From: Candidatus Microbacterium colombiense
Lineage (GTDB): Bacteria > Actinomycetota > Actinomycetes > Actinomycetales > Microbacteriaceae
Assembly (NCBI GenBank): GCA_029203165.1
Contig: CP119308.1
Location: forward strand, 3,596,001 to 3,660,000
Direction: 5' to 3'
DNA length: 64,000 nt
Below the pieces are notes generated by a model. The model was not told the origin of the DNA. It ran no database searches and saw only the letters and a program-made list of their open reading frames with translations. Positions 50,853 to 61,251 of this stretch are shown in pieces (position 1 is the first letter of the stretch; the number at the start of each line of letters is the position of its first letter). Made by a program: the position numbers and the translations under genes.

Positions 50853-51125
50853 TCAGCGCGAGAGCGCTCGGGCGATGGCCCAGACGGCGCCACCGACGAC
50901 AGCGGCGATTCCGACAGCCGCCGCGACAGCACCGAGCGGGTTGCGGTCGGCGAACACGCGCGCCTTGGCAGCGGCTCGCACAGAGGCCTTCTCGACGCGG
51001 CGAGGGATGTTGCCCTTGACCTCGATCGCTGCGAGAGCGGCCTTCAACTCAGCGCGCGCCGAAGCGACGGGGTCGACGATGCCCGCCGGAACGGCGGTCC
51101 GAGGGAGGTTGTCAGAAGCGGTCAT
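50853..51125 (-). CDS. DUF3618-like small membrane protein
   Basis: This 90-residue protein has an amphipathic N-terminus with ARAELKAALAAIEVKGNIPR (about 23-42) and VEKASVRAAAKARVF. One C-terminal transmembrane helix (LGAVAAAVGIAAVVGGAVWA, about 64-83) follows, then a basic tail. This matches the DUF3618 pattern found beside holin-like and YtxH-like genes in actinobacteria. It overlaps the upstream holin-like gene by 14 bp and belongs to a three-gene unit inserted between heme genes. The role is unknown, probably in envelope stress. Confidence 0.82.
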   Translation of the reverse strand: MTASDNLPRTAVPAGIVDPVASARAELKAALAAIEVKGNIPRRVEKASVRAAAKARVFADRNPLGAVAAAVGIAAVVGGAVWAIARALSR

Positions 51126-51519
51126 CGCCGGCGTCCTTCACGATTCGGATGTCTTCGGCCACGGCCTGGGCCGGGTTCTGTCGAGCGAGCACCTTGCGGA
51201 ACTTCAGGATGCCGAGCAGAGCGAACAGCAGCACGGCGAGGATCAGGATGCCGAACACCGCGATCGCGGAGAGCCACACGGGCCACCACGACGAGAGGCC
51301 GGCGATCGCGAACACCAGGATGACCGGCACCGCCCAGAACAGGAAGAACAGGGCGACCAGGAACCACACCGATCCGATACCGGCGTCCTTCGCCGTCCGC
51401 GAGATCCACGCCTTGGCCGAATCGATCTCGGCCTTGACGAGGTTCGTGACGAGCTCGGGGAGATCGCCGAGGAGGGTCAGCAGTCCGTCGTCAGCCCGAT
51501 CCCGGTATCCGCGAGGCAT
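51112..51519 (-). CDS. phage-holin-superfamily (Phage_holin_3_6-like) membrane protein
   Basis: This 135-residue protein has two transmembrane helices. The cytoplasmic helix LGDLPELVTNLVKAEIDSAK (about 17-36) precedes VWFLVALFFLFWAVPVILVF (about 50-69) and SAIAVFGILILAVLLFALLG (about 82-101), with a basic C-terminus. The family name comes from a distant similarity to holins, but these chromosomal actinobacterial members are not phage genes. They accompany DUF3618 and YtxH-like proteins. ATG 51519 directly follows the YtxH-like stop. It is probably part of a membrane-associated stress complex. Confidence 0.88.
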   Translation of the reverse strand: MPRGYRDRADDGLLTLLGDLPELVTNLVKAEIDSAKAWISRTAKDAGIGSVWFLVALFFLFWAVPVILVFAIAGLSSWWPVWLSAIAVFGILILAVLLFALLGILKFRKVLARQNPAQAVAEDIRIVKDAGDDRF

Positions 51520-51520
51520 C

Positions 51521-51985
51521 TCAGGCGCCCGTCTTCTTCGCCGGGGAGGTCTTCGCACTCGTGCTCTTGGCGGCGGCGCTCCTGGTGCTGGTGCTTCGCG
51601 TGCTGGTGCGCTTGGCCGATGCGCTCGTCGAGGTCGCCTTCTTGGCGGCGGCCTTCGCTGCGTCGGCGGCATCCTCTGCGGCATCCGCGACGTCCTCGAC
51701 GGCGTCCTTGCTCTTGGCGATCGCCGAGTCGAGCTTCTCGCCGGGCGTGCCGTTACCCTGCACGGACTTCACGATCTTCATCGCACCGTTCCAGAGGGCG
51801 CCGGGCACCGCAGCGGCCTTGTCGCCGACGAAGCTCTTGGCCTGCTCGACGCGCTCCTGCACGGGATCCAGCTCCCACACTTTGAGCCACTGCGTCTTGA
51901 TCTGCTCGTAACGCTCCCGTCCGGCACGCGTGCCGAGGACGTACCCCACGCCGAGTCCGACGACGAGTCCGATCTTCCCCTTCAT
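51521..51985 (-). CDS. YtxH-like general stress protein
   Basis: This 154-residue protein begins MKGKIGLVVGLGVGYVLGTR, a short membrane helix followed by AGRERYEQIKTQWLKVWEL, the YtxH pattern. An acidic/Ala helix and a Lys/Ser/Thr/Ala-rich tail (about 115-154, TSASAKRTSTRSTSTRSAAA) resembling a histone-like basic tail follow. YtxH proteins in Bacillus are general stress proteins of unknown mechanism. It heads the unit YtxH-holin-DUF3618. A perfect 16-bp palindrome (52060-52075) lies 75 bp upstream and may mark its control region. Confidence 0.87.
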   Translation of the reverse strand: MKGKIGLVVGLGVGYVLGTRAGRERYEQIKTQWLKVWELDPVQERVEQAKSFVGDKAAAVPGALWNGAMKIVKSVQGNGTPGEKLDSAIAKSKDAVEDVADAAEDAADAAKAAAKKATSTSASAKRTSTRSTSTRSAAAKSTSAKTSPAKKTGA

Positions 51986-52059
51986 GGGGTCTCCTCACCT
52001 TGTTCCGGTCGAGCCGCAGGCTTCGATCCCCGTCGGCCAGGTATCCAGCGTAACCCCGT

Positions 52060-52075
52060 ATGCCGATTTCGGCAT
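52060..52075. promoter_or_regulatory. perfect palindrome ATGCCGA-TT-TCGGCAT
   Basis: This 16-bp inverted repeat lies 75 bp upstream of the YtxH-like gene and 34 bp after the hemY stop. It is a candidate operator for the stress-gene unit or a small terminator of hemY. Confidence 0.4.
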
Positions 52076-52108
52076 CTAAACGTCAGGGGGTTGACAGGTG
52101 AACCCGTC

Positions 52109-53657
<1,549 letters not shown>

Positions 53658-53665
<8 letters not shown>

Positions 53666-54683
53666 GCGCGTGCACGAGCTCGACGATGCGCGTGAGCTGA
53701 TCGGGGTCTGTCTCGGGCGGCACGCCGTGTCCCAGGTTGAGGATGTGCGCGCGCGCCGCACGTCCGCGCTCCAGCACGTCGCGCACATGCGCCTCGAGCA
53801 CGGGCCACGGCGCGGAGAGCAGCGCGGGATCGATGTTGCCCTGCACCGTGGTGTCGGGGCCGAGAATTGAGGCAGCCTCGTCGAGCGGCTGACGCCAGTC
53901 GACACCGACGCCGTCGACCGCGCCGTCCAGTCGCATGTCGGCGAGGAACGGTCCGGTGCCGACGCCGAAGTGGATCTTCGGAGCGTCGACCCCTTCCAGG
54001 GCGGCGCGCGAGTGCGGCGCCACGAACCCGCGATAGTCGGCCGGGCTGAGCGAACCCGCCCATGAATCGAAGAGCTGCACGGCGGATGCTCCGGCGACGC
54101 TCTGCGCACGCAGGAACACCCGTGAGACCTGAGCGAGCCAGCCCGCCAGACGGTTCCAGGCCTCGGGGTCGCTGTGCATCATGGCCCGTGCGCGGAGGTG
54201 CTCCTTCGACGGTCCACCCTCGACCAGGTACGCGGCGAGCGTGAACGGCGCACCGGCGAAACCGATCAGCGGGGTGTCGCCGAGTTCGGCCGTGACCAGG
54301 CGGACGGCCTCGGAGATCGCGGTGGAGTCGAGCGACTCCGGGTCGATCGCGGTGATCCGCTCGACGTCGGCGGTCGAACGCACGGGGTTCGCGAACACCG
54401 GCCCGCGGCCCGGCTCGATCTCGACGTCGACGCCGGCGAGCCGCAGCGGGATGACGATGTCGCTGAAGAAGACCGCGGCATCCACCCCGTGCCGGCGCAC
54501 GGGCTGCAGCGTGATCTCGGCGGCGAGGTCGGGGGTCAGGCAGGCGTCCAGCATCCGGGTGCCGACGCGCAGTTCTCGGTACTCCGGGAGGGATCGACCG
54601 GCCTGCCGCATGAACCAGACGGGGGTCTGGGCCGGACGATCACCGGCGAGGGCGCGCAGAAGAGGGGCATCGGAAAGGGCCAT
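53658..54683 (-). CDS. hemE: uroporphyrinogen decarboxylase
   Basis: HemE removes four acetate carboxyls from uroporphyrinogen III to give coproporphyrinogen III. This 341-residue protein has PVWFMRQAGRSLPEYRELR near the N-terminus and FSDIVIPLRLAGVDVEI, PLIGFAGAPFTLAAYLVEGG, VQLFDSWAGSLSPADYRGF and the C-terminal ILNLGHGVPPETDPDQL, all family hallmarks. ATG 54683 is where similarity starts; the open frame to 54737 lies in the promoter region shared with hemA. It is divergent from hemA, with a dyad symmetry (54702-54727) between them, and overlaps hemY downstream. Confidence 0.96.
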
Positions 54684-54701
54684 ACCCCCATCCTCCCATC
54701 C

Positions 54702-54727
54702 GGGTTCTCTGAGTACGCGGAGAACCC
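54702..54727. promoter_or_regulatory. dyad GGGTTCTC-N10-GAGAACCC between hemE and hemA
   Basis: Perfect 8-bp arms lie in the 71-bp gap between divergent hemE and hemA. Together with TACAAT at 54743-54748 (-10 of hemA, 7 bases before its GTG, so possibly leaderless) this looks like an operator controlling both directions. Confidence 0.5.
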
Positions 54728-54754
54728 CTGCGCGCACTCCGGTACAATCGAAGG

Positions 54755-56056
54755 GTGCTGCTGTGTGTCACGGCGAGTCACAAGACCGCCTCCTTCGATC
54801 TCCTCGAACGACTGAGCCGCACCCCCGACGGCGTCGCCCCCACTCTGGTGGGGATGACCCCGTGCGTGCAGGGTGCGGTCGTTCTGGCGACCTGCAACCG
54901 TTTCGAGGCGTACGTCGAGATGGATGAGCCGGTCACCGCCGCCGGCGCGATCGGCGTCGAAGCCGTGCTCGAAGCGGTCGAATCCGTCACCGGAGTCCCG
55001 GCCACCGAGCTCGACGGCGCCTACGCCGTGCACTCCGGTCGCCGCGTGGCCGAGCACCTCTTCTCCGTCGCCTCCGGGCTCGAGTCGGTCGTCTCCGGCG
55101 AAGGTGAGATCGCCGGGCAGGTGCGTCGCGCACTGAAGTCCGCACGCAAGGAGGGCACGACCTCCCCCGAGCTCGAACGCCTCTTCCAGCGGGCCAGCCA
55201 GGCGCAGCGCAAGGTCAAGAACGTCACCGCCCTCGGCCGCGCCGGGCGTTCGCTCGTGCGCCTCGCGCTCGAACTCGCCGACAGCCGCATCGCCGACTGG
55301 TCGGCGGAGCGCGTGCTCCTCGTCGGCACCGGCGCCTATGCCGCGGTGACGCTCGCCACACTGCGCGAGCGCGGCGCCGTGAACATCTCGGTCTACTCTC
55401 CGTCAGGGCGTGCCGACATCTTCGCTGCGAAGCACGGCATCCGCCCGGTCTCCGCAGAGGACTACGCGCGCACCGCGGCCCGCTCGAGCCTGCTGATCAC
55501 CTGCACGACCGCCACCGAGCCGGTCCTCGGACCCGCACAGCTGCAGGCCCCCACGGGACCGGCAGCGATCGGATGCCCGGTCGGCTCGCACAACCAGCTC
55601 GTGGTCGACCTCGGCATGCCGCGCAACGTCGACCCCGCCGTCGCCACGCTCGAAGGCGTCGCCCTGCTCGACCTCGAGACGATCCGCCTGCACGCCCCTC
55701 TCGAAGAGCTGCAGGCGACGGATGCCGCACGCTCCGTCGTGCGGGAAGCGGCAGACACGTTCCACGTCGTCGGCGCCCGCCAGAGCGTCACCCCCGCGGT
55801 GGTCGCCCTGCGTTCGCACATCTTCTCGCTGCTCGACTCGGAGATCGATCGAGCCCGCGCCCGCGGCGACCAGGACGGACGCGTCGAACAGGCACTGCGC
55901 CACCTGTCGGCTGTGCTCCTGCACACGCCCACGACCCGCGCCCACGAGCTCGCCGCGGCCGGACGCGCCGACGAGTTCACGGCCGCCCTCGGCGCCCTGT
56001 ACGGCATCACGCCCGAAGCCGTGGCCGACGACGCGGATTCCGCCGCCTCCGCCTGA
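54755..56056 (+). CDS. hemA: glutamyl-tRNA reductase
   Basis: HemA reduces glutamyl-tRNA(Glu) to glutamate-1-semialdehyde with NADPH, the first committed step of C5-pathway heme synthesis. This 433-residue protein has SHKTASFDLLERLS near the N-terminus and the catalytic Cys in VVLATCNRFEAYVEMDEP (about 46-63). HLFSVASGLESVVSGEGEIA (about 100-119), the Rossmann motif VLLVGTGAYAAVTLATLRER and LVVDLGMPRNVDPAVATLEG follow. GTG 54755 sits seven bases after a TACAAT -10 element and probably starts a leaderless mRNA. It is divergent from hemE. Confidence 0.96.
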   Translation: MLLCVTASHKTASFDLLERLSRTPDGVAPTLVGMTPCVQGAVVLATCNRFEAYVEMDEPVTAAGAIGVEAVLEAVESVTGVPATELDGAYAVHSGRRVAEHLFSVASGLESVVSGEGEIAGQVRRALKSARKEGTTSPELERLFQRASQAQRKVKNVTALGRAGRSLVRLALELADSRIADWSAERVLLVGTGAYAAVTLATLRERGAVNISVYSPSGRADIFAAKHGIRPVSAEDYARTAARSSLLITCTTATEPVLGPAQLQAPTGPAAIGCPVGSHNQLVVDLGMPRNVDPAVATLEGVALLDLETIRLHAPLEELQATDAARSVVREAADTFHVVGARQSVTPAVVALRSHIFSLLDSEIDRARARGDQDGRVEQALRHLSAVLLHTPTTRAHELAAAGRADEFTAALGALYGITPEAVADDADSAASA

Positions 56057-56088
56057 CGCCGCACGTCCCGAGGTGGGACACTGAGGGC

Positions 56089-56661
56089 ATGGCCCTTCAC
56101 ATCACCGGAGACACCGCCGCCGACGCGCTCCTGACCGACAATCCGCTCGCCCTCCTGGTCGGGATGCTGCTGGACCAACAGGTTCCGATGGAGACCGCGT
56201 TCGCCGGCCCCCTCAAGATCGAGCAGCGCACCGGCGCATCGGATGCCACGGCCATCGCCGCCATGGCCCCGGACGAGTTCCTCGAAGCGTTCCGCCAGAC
56301 ACCCGCCGTGCACCGGTTCCCCGGATCCATGGCCACGCGCGTGCAGACCCTGTGCCAGACGCTCGTCGAGGACTGGGGCGGCGATGCCGCCGCGCTGTGG
56401 ACCCAGGGCGATCCGTCCGGCGCCGAGGTGCTGACGCGGCTGAAGGCACTCCCCGGATTCGGCGAGCAGAAGGCCAAGATCTTCCTCGCACTGCTGGGCA
56501 AGCAGTACGGATTCACCGGCGAGGGCTGGCGCGAGGCCGCCGGCGCCTACGGTGAGGACGGATCGTTCCGTAGCGTGGCCGACATCGTGTCGCCGGAGTC
56601 GCTCGCGCAGGTCCGCGAGCACAAGAAGGCGATGAAGGCCGCGGCGAAGGCGGCGAAATGA
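56089..56661 (+). CDS. HhH-GPD-type base excision repair-like protein
   Basis: This 190-residue protein is related to DNA glycosylases of the helix-hairpin-helix superfamily. LLVGMLLDQQVPMETAFAGP (about 22-41) resembles the start of the HhH-GPD fold, and LTRLKALPGFGEQKAKIFLA (about 120-139) is the HhH hairpin that grips the DNA backbone. The catalytic Asp that normally follows the hairpin is not obvious. The C-terminus is basic (HKKAMKAAAKAAK) and probably binds DNA. ATG 56089 begins at the fold start. It overlaps the DUF1801 gene by 4 bp (ATGA). Confidence 0.86.
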   Translation: MALHITGDTAADALLTDNPLALLVGMLLDQQVPMETAFAGPLKIEQRTGASDATAIAAMAPDEFLEAFRQTPAVHRFPGSMATRVQTLCQTLVEDWGGDAAALWTQGDPSGAEVLTRLKALPGFGEQKAKIFLALLGKQYGFTGEGWREAAGAYGEDGSFRSVADIVSPESLAQVREHKKAMKAAAKAAK

Positions 56662-57083
56662 AGCCGACCGGCGACGACGTCGCGGGTCTGATCGCCCGGG
56701 CGAAACCCGCGAAGCGTCAGCGCGACGCCGAGACGCTCACCGCTCTGATGCAGGAGATCTCGGGCCGCGAACCGCAGACCTGGGGCACGATCATCGGCTT
56801 CGGCTCGTGCCACTACCGCTATCCGACGGGCACCGAGGGCGACAGCGGTGTGCTCGGCTTCGCACCGCGGTCTGCGGCATCCACCGTCTATCTGCTCGAC
56901 GGTGTCGACGCCCACACCGAGGCGTTGGACCGGCTCGGCCCGCACACGCGTGGCGCCGGATGCCTGTACATCAAGGACCTGGAGCTCGTCGATCTCGACG
57001 TGCTGCGCGGCATCCTCGAACGCTCCCTCGCCTGGGTCGAGGCCGGCGGCACCGACGACATGCAGCTGACCGTCACCGGGTGA
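56658..57083 (+). CDS. DUF1801 domain protein
   Basis: This 141-residue protein of the DUF1801 family (YdhG-like fold) has LTALMQEISGREPQTWGTII and IGFGSCHYRYPTGTEGDSGV (about 47-66). LYIKDLELVDLDVLRGILER (about 103-122) is the typical C-terminal helix. Members are small soluble proteins of unknown function. The ATG overlaps the stop of the HhH-GPD gene (ATGA), so they are coupled, hinting at an accessory role in the same repair-like process. Confidence 0.9.
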   Translation: MKPTGDDVAGLIARAKPAKRQRDAETLTALMQEISGREPQTWGTIIGFGSCHYRYPTGTEGDSGVLGFAPRSAASTVYLLDGVDAHTEALDRLGPHTRGAGCLYIKDLELVDLDVLRGILERSLAWVEAGGTDDMQLTVTG

Positions 57084-57128
57084 GGCCGGGGGCGTGGCCG
57101 GCCCTCAGGCCCGCCACGCCGCATCCGC

Positions 57129-58514
57129 TCAGGCGCCGCGCAGGCGCTCGGCGAGGTAAGTGTGCAGCTCGTCGATCGAGACGCGCTCCTGCGCCATGGT
57201 GTCGCGGTCGCGCACGGTGACGGCACGGTCCTCGAGCGAGTCGAAGTCGACCGTGACGCAGAACGGGGTGCCGATCTCGTCCTGGCGACGGTAGCGGCGG
57301 CCGATCGCGCCGGCGTCGTCGAAGTCGACCGACCACGAGGCACGCAGCGTGTCGGCGACCTCACGGGCGAGCGGTGAGAGCTTCTCGTTGCGCGACAGCG
57401 GCAGCACCGCGGCCTTCACCGGCGCGAGGCGCGGGTCGAGCTTGAGGACGGTGCGCACGTCGGTGCCGCCCTTGGCGTTGGGCACCTGCTCCTCGCGGTA
57501 TGCGTCGACGAGGAACGCCATCATCGCGCGCGTGAGGCCGAACGACGGCTCGATCACGAACGGCGTGTAGCGCTCGCCCGTGGCCTGGTCGAAGTACGTC
57601 AGGCTCTGGCCCGAGGCCTCGGTGTGGCTGGTCAGGTCGTAGTCGGTGCGGTTGGCGACACCCATGAGCTCGCCCCACTCCTTGCCGGTGAAGCCGAACT
57701 TGTACTCGACGTCGATCGTGCCGGCGGAGTAGTGCGCGCGATCGTCTTCGGGCACGTCGAACTGGCGCATGTTCTCCGGGTCGATGCCCAGATCGATGAA
57801 CCAGTTCCAGCAGGCCTCGACCCAGTGCTCGAACCACTCCTGCGCCTCGGCGGGAGGCGTGAAGAACTCGATCTCCATCTGCTCGAACTCACGGGTGCGG
57901 AAGATGAAGTTACCGGGCGTGATCTCGTTGCGGAACGCCTTGCCGACCTGACCGATGCCGAACGGCGGCTTCTTGCGGCTCGCGGTGAGCACGTTCGAGA
58001 AGTTCACGAAGATGCCCTGCGCCGTCTCCGGACGCAGGTAGTAGAGGCCGGACTCGTCGTCGACGACACCGAGGTAGGTCTTCACCAGACCGGAGAACGA
58101 CTTCGGCTCGGTGTACTGGCCCTTGGTGCCGCAGTGCGGGCACGGAACGTCGGCGAGACCGTTCTCGGCCTTGCGGCCCTTGCGCGCCTCGAAGTCCTCG
58201 ATCAGGTTGTCGGCGCGGAAGCGCTTGTGACAGCTCAGGCACTCCACCAACGGGTCGGTGAAGGTGGCGACGTGACCGGATGCCTCCCACACGCGCTTGG
58301 GGAGGATGATGCTGGAGTCGAGGCCGACCATGTCGCCGCGGCCGCGCACGAACGTCTGCCACCACTGCCGACGGATGTTCTCCTTGAGCTCCGTGCCGAG
58401 GGGGCCGTAGTCCCAGGCCGAACGCGAACCGCCGTAGATCTCACCCGCTTGGAACACGAACCCGCGGTGGCGGGCGAGGGCGATGACCTTGTCGAGGCGG
58501 GACTGTTCGGCCAT
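57129..58514 (-). CDS. glyS: glycine--tRNA ligase
   Basis: This is a class II aminoacyl-tRNA synthetase of the single-chain dimeric type, charging tRNA(Gly) with glycine. The 461-residue protein begins SRLDKVIALARHRGFVFQAG. It has the zinc-like cysteines CLSCHKRFRADN and VPCPHCGTKG (about 80-135), motif 2 FRNEITPGNFIFRTREFEQM (about 190-209) and motif 3 PSFGLTRAMMAFLVDAYREE (about 330-349). ATG 58514 starts the family sequence and has GGAG upstream; the extension to 58553 is not supported. It is divergent from the peptide transporter gene. Confidence 0.97.
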   Translation of the reverse strand: MAEQSRLDKVIALARHRGFVFQAGEIYGGSRSAWDYGPLGTELKENIRRQWWQTFVRGRGDMVGLDSSIILPKRVWEASGHVATFTDPLVECLSCHKRFRADNLIEDFEARKGRKAENGLADVPCPHCGTKGQYTEPKSFSGLVKTYLGVVDDESGLYYLRPETAQGIFVNFSNVLTASRKKPPFGIGQVGKAFRNEITPGNFIFRTREFEQMEIEFFTPPAEAQEWFEHWVEACWNWFIDLGIDPENMRQFDVPEDDRAHYSAGTIDVEYKFGFTGKEWGELMGVANRTDYDLTSHTEASGQSLTYFDQATGERYTPFVIEPSFGLTRAMMAFLVDAYREEQVPNAKGGTDVRTVLKLDPRLAPVKAAVLPLSRNEKLSPLAREVADTLRASWSVDFDDAGAIGRRYRRQDEIGTPFCVTVDFDSLEDRAVTVRDRDTMAQERVSIDELHTYLAERLRGA

Positions 58515-58626
58515 GGTGGCTCCAATGGTCGGATGCGAGTGAGGGTGCGGCACGCGGATGCCGCGGCATCTCCAGTCTATCCGCGGGCGACTCGTGCGCG
58601 ACGGCGTCGAGGACTACCGTCGAAGC

Positions 58627-60096
58627 ATGAGCACACCGCATCCGACGCGTCCGGCGCGCGACCAGGACACCCGCTTCTTCGGTCAGCCGTGGTCGCTGGT
58701 GCACATCTTCGGCGTCGAGATGTGGGAGCGGTTCAGCTTCTACGGCATGCAGGGCATCCTGCTGATCTACCTGTACTACTCCGCCACGCAGGGCGGGCTC
58801 GGCATCCCGGAGGCGGTCGCGGGCGGCATCGTCGGCGCCTATGGCGGCTCGGTCTACCTCTCGACGATCCTCGGCGCCTGGCTGGCCGATCGCCTCTTCG
58901 GCTCCGAGCGGGTGCTGTTCGTCAGCGCGATGGTGATCGTCGCCGGCCACATCGCCCTCGCAGTGCTGCCCGGGCTGCTCGGCGTCGGCGTCGGGCTGGT
59001 GCTGGTGGCACTCGGCTCCGGTGGGCTGAAGGCCAACGCGACCTCGGTCGTCGGCACGCTCTACGCACCCGACGACACGCGCCGCGACGCCGGATTCTCG
59101 CTATTCTACCTCGGCATCAACCTCGGCGCGTTCCTCGGGCCGATCCTCACCGGCATCCTGCAGTCCACACTCGGCTTCCACTACGGCTTCGGGCTCGCCG
59201 CGATCGGCATGACACTGGGCCTCGTGCAGTACACGTTCGGGCGCAAGGCGCTGCCCGACTCCGCCCGCGCGGTGCCGAACCCGCTCCCCTCGAACCGGTA
59301 CCCGGCCGTGATCGGCATCGCGGTCGCGGCCGTGGCGGTCATCGCGGTGCTGGTGCTCACCGGGGTGATCCGCGCCGACAACCTCGTCGACATCGTGATC
59401 GGCCTGACCGTGATCGCCAGCGTGGCCTACTTCGCCGTGATCCTGAGCAGCAAGCGGATCGACAGCACCGAGCGCTCCCGCGTGTGGGGATTCCTGCCGC
59501 TGTTCATCACCAGCGTCGCGTTCTGGTCGCTGTACCAGCAGCAGTTCACGGTGCTCACGGTCTACTCCGACAAGCGCCTCGATCGGATGCTGTTCGGCAT
59601 CGAGATCCCGGTGTCGACGGTGCAGTCGATCAACCCGGTGTTCATCATCATCCTCTCGGGCGTCTTCGCCGCGATCTGGACGCGACTGGGCACGCGGCAG
59701 CCGTCGACGCCGGCGAAGTTCGGCCTCAGCGCGATCATCATGGGCGTGGCGTTCCTGCTCTTCCTGCCGTTCGCCGGCGGAGGCGAGAACTCCACGCCGC
59801 TGCTCGCGATCGTCGGCATCCTGTTCGTGTTCACGGTCGCCGAGCTGCTGCTGTCGCCGGTCGGACTGTCGGTCGCCACCAAGCTCGCGCCCGCGGCCTT
59901 CCGCACGCAGATGGTGGCGCTGTTCTTCCTGTCGATCGCACTGGGAACGGCCATCTCCGGCTGGCTCGTGCAGTTCTACGACCCCGACAACGAGGTTCCG
60001 TACTTCTCGCTGCTCGGCGCCATCGCGATCGCGGTCGGCATCGGTCTGCTGCTGTCGATCAAGCCCGTGATGCGGCTGATGAAGGGCGTGCGCTGA
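58627..60096 (+). CDS. peptide MFS transporter (POT/PTR2 family)
   Basis: This 489-residue proton-coupled oligopeptide transporter has 12-14 predicted helices. The family motif ExxERFxYY appears as EMWERFSFYGMQGILLIYLY (about 34-53), and FYLGINLGAFLGPILTGILQ (about 161-180) is the second POT hallmark. It takes up di- and tripeptides with protons. ATG 58627 starts 6 residues before conserved sequence; the upstream open frame lies in the glyS promoter region. It is probably a stand-alone gene. Confidence 0.93.
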   Translation: MSTPHPTRPARDQDTRFFGQPWSLVHIFGVEMWERFSFYGMQGILLIYLYYSATQGGLGIPEAVAGGIVGAYGGSVYLSTILGAWLADRLFGSERVLFVSAMVIVAGHIALAVLPGLLGVGVGLVLVALGSGGLKANATSVVGTLYAPDDTRRDAGFSLFYLGINLGAFLGPILTGILQSTLGFHYGFGLAAIGMTLGLVQYTFGRKALPDSARAVPNPLPSNRYPAVIGIAVAAVAVIAVLVLTGVIRADNLVDIVIGLTVIASVAYFAVILSSKRIDSTERSRVWGFLPLFITSVAFWSLYQQQFTVLTVYSDKRLDRMLFGIEIPVSTVQSINPVFIIILSGVFAAIWTRLGTRQPSTPAKFGLSAIIMGVAFLLFLPFAGGGENSTPLLAIVGILFVFTVAELLLSPVGLSVATKLAPAAFRTQMVALFFLSIALGTAISGWLVQFYDPDNEVPYFSLLGAIAIAVGIGLLLSIKPVMRLMKGVR

Positions 60097-60141
60097 GAGC
60101 ATCCCTCGAGCGTTGTCGGATGCCGGTGCGAGACTGACGCC

Positions 60142-60555
60142 ATGGAACAACGTGTCAGCTTCATCACCCTCGCCGTGTCCGATCTCGCCCGCAGCCGGGC
60201 GTTCTACGTCGACGGTCTGGGGTGGGAGCCGATCTTCTCGGGCGACGACGTGCTGATGTTCCCCGTGGCGGATCGGCTGATCCTGTCGCTGTGGTCGATC
60301 GAGGGCTTCACGGCCGAGATCGGCGAGGCGCCGGCATCCGGGGTCGCCCCGCTCACGCTCGCGCACAACCTCGCCACCCCGGCCGAGGTCGACGATGTGC
60401 TCGCCGAGGCAGCCCTGCTGGGTGCGACGGTGAGCCCCGGTCAGCAGCGGGTGTGGGGCGGGTACTCCGGCTACTTCACCGATCCCGACGGCTTCCGCTG
60501 GGAGATCGCGGTCAACCCCGGCGAGACCGGGGACTTCGTGCTGCCGCCCCGCTGA
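60142..60555 (+). CDS. VOC family protein (glyoxalase/dioxygenase fold)
   Basis: This 137-residue vicinal oxygen chelate protein is a single paired beta-alpha-beta-beta-beta unit. ITLAVSDLARSRAFYVDGLG (about 7-26) starts the domain and GYSGYFTDPDGFRWEIAVNP (about 109-128) is the classic C-terminal motif. Of the usual metal ligands, the Glu in RWEIAVNP is present, but the first His is absent, so it may be a binding protein rather than an enzyme. It could be a bleomycin-resistance-like or unknown-ligand protein. It follows the peptide transporter by 45 bp. Confidence 0.88.
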   Translation: MEQRVSFITLAVSDLARSRAFYVDGLGWEPIFSGDDVLMFPVADRLILSLWSIEGFTAEIGEAPASGVAPLTLAHNLATPAEVDDVLAEAALLGATVSPGQQRVWGGYSGYFTDPDGFRWEIAVNPGETGDFVLPPR

Positions 60556-60561
60556 GCGCGC

Positions 60562-61251
60562 TCAGGCCGTGAAGAGGTAGCCGCGCTTCACGTCGAAGCC
60601 GGCGATGCGGAGCCCGCGGCCGAGGCGCTCCTCCATCTCGGCGCGCAGGCGCGTGCGCCACTCGTGCGCGGCCGCAGGGTCGGACAGACGCAGGGCCTCG
60701 ATGTCGTCGGGGATCTCCAGCGTCTCGACGACCGCATCGGCCGCCGGGGGCTTCGCGATGTCGGCGAGCGCCCACTCGACGTCGAGGCGATCGCTCTCGT
60801 CGCCGGCGTCACCGCCGCCGAAGATGCCGTAGACGTTCACCGCGTACCCGGTCACGCGGGCGCCGAGAACCGTGAGGAAGAAGTGCGCGTTGCGGGCGAC
60901 GAGCGGATCGAACGTCCAGGTGATGCGGCCCACATCGCGGGAGAACGCCCACTGCCGCTGGTGCTCTTTGAGCTCACGACCCCAGCCGCGTCCGCGGTAC
61001 TCGGGGATCAGCGCGGTGATGTGGGAGTGCATCGCCCGGCGACCGGGCTCACCGAAGAACGCGACAGACGCGCCGACCATGCGCTCCTCGTCGCCCTCGC
61101 CGTCGAAGAGTCCGACGATGTAGTTCCCCGATTGCTGCAGCGCGCGCAGGGTGCCGGCATCCACGACGCGCTGCGGGCCCCGGATGGAGTCGAGCAGCCC
61201 CTGCGCATCGAGAATGAGTTCAACGGTGTCGAGATCTCGGATGGTTCGCAC
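60562..61251 (-). CDS. GNAT family N-acetyltransferase
   Basis: This 229-residue protein has a GNAT core in the first half: GNYIVGLFDGEGDEERMVGA, then HITALIPEYRGRGWGRELKE (about 75-94), where RGRGWGRELK is the acetyl-CoA-binding R/Q-x-x-G-x-G/A loop. ITWTFDPLVARNAHFFLTVL follows. The C-terminal 80 residues (DVEWALADIAKPP onward) resemble the extension of GNATs such as the YjcF/DUF3880-like set that act on small molecules. GTG 61251 is chosen since similarity starts at RTIRDLDTVEL; the very long upstream frame is antisense to the MFS gene. Confidence 0.85.
   Translation of the reverse strand: MRTIRDLDTVELILDAQGLLDSIRGPQRVVDAGTLRALQQSGNYIVGLFDGEGDEERMVGASVAFFGEPGRRAMHSHITALIPEYRGRGWGRELKEHQRQWAFSRDVGRITWTFDPLVARNAHFFLTVLGARVTGYAVNVYGIFGGGDAGDESDRLDVEWALADIAKPPAADAVVETLEIPDDIEALRLSDPAAAHEWRTRLRAEMEERLGRGLRIAGFDVKRGYLFTA

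Noticed and set aside
51112..51519. Prophage signal from a holin-like gene
   Set aside because: No other phage genes are present; this holin-superfamily type is a common chromosomal gene beside DUF3618/YtxH-like genes.
57624..60137. 837-residue plus-strand open frame over glyS and the POT transporter
   Set aside because: It is antisense to glyS and out of frame with the transporter; the composition is Arg/Asp-rich, typical of high-GC shadow frames.
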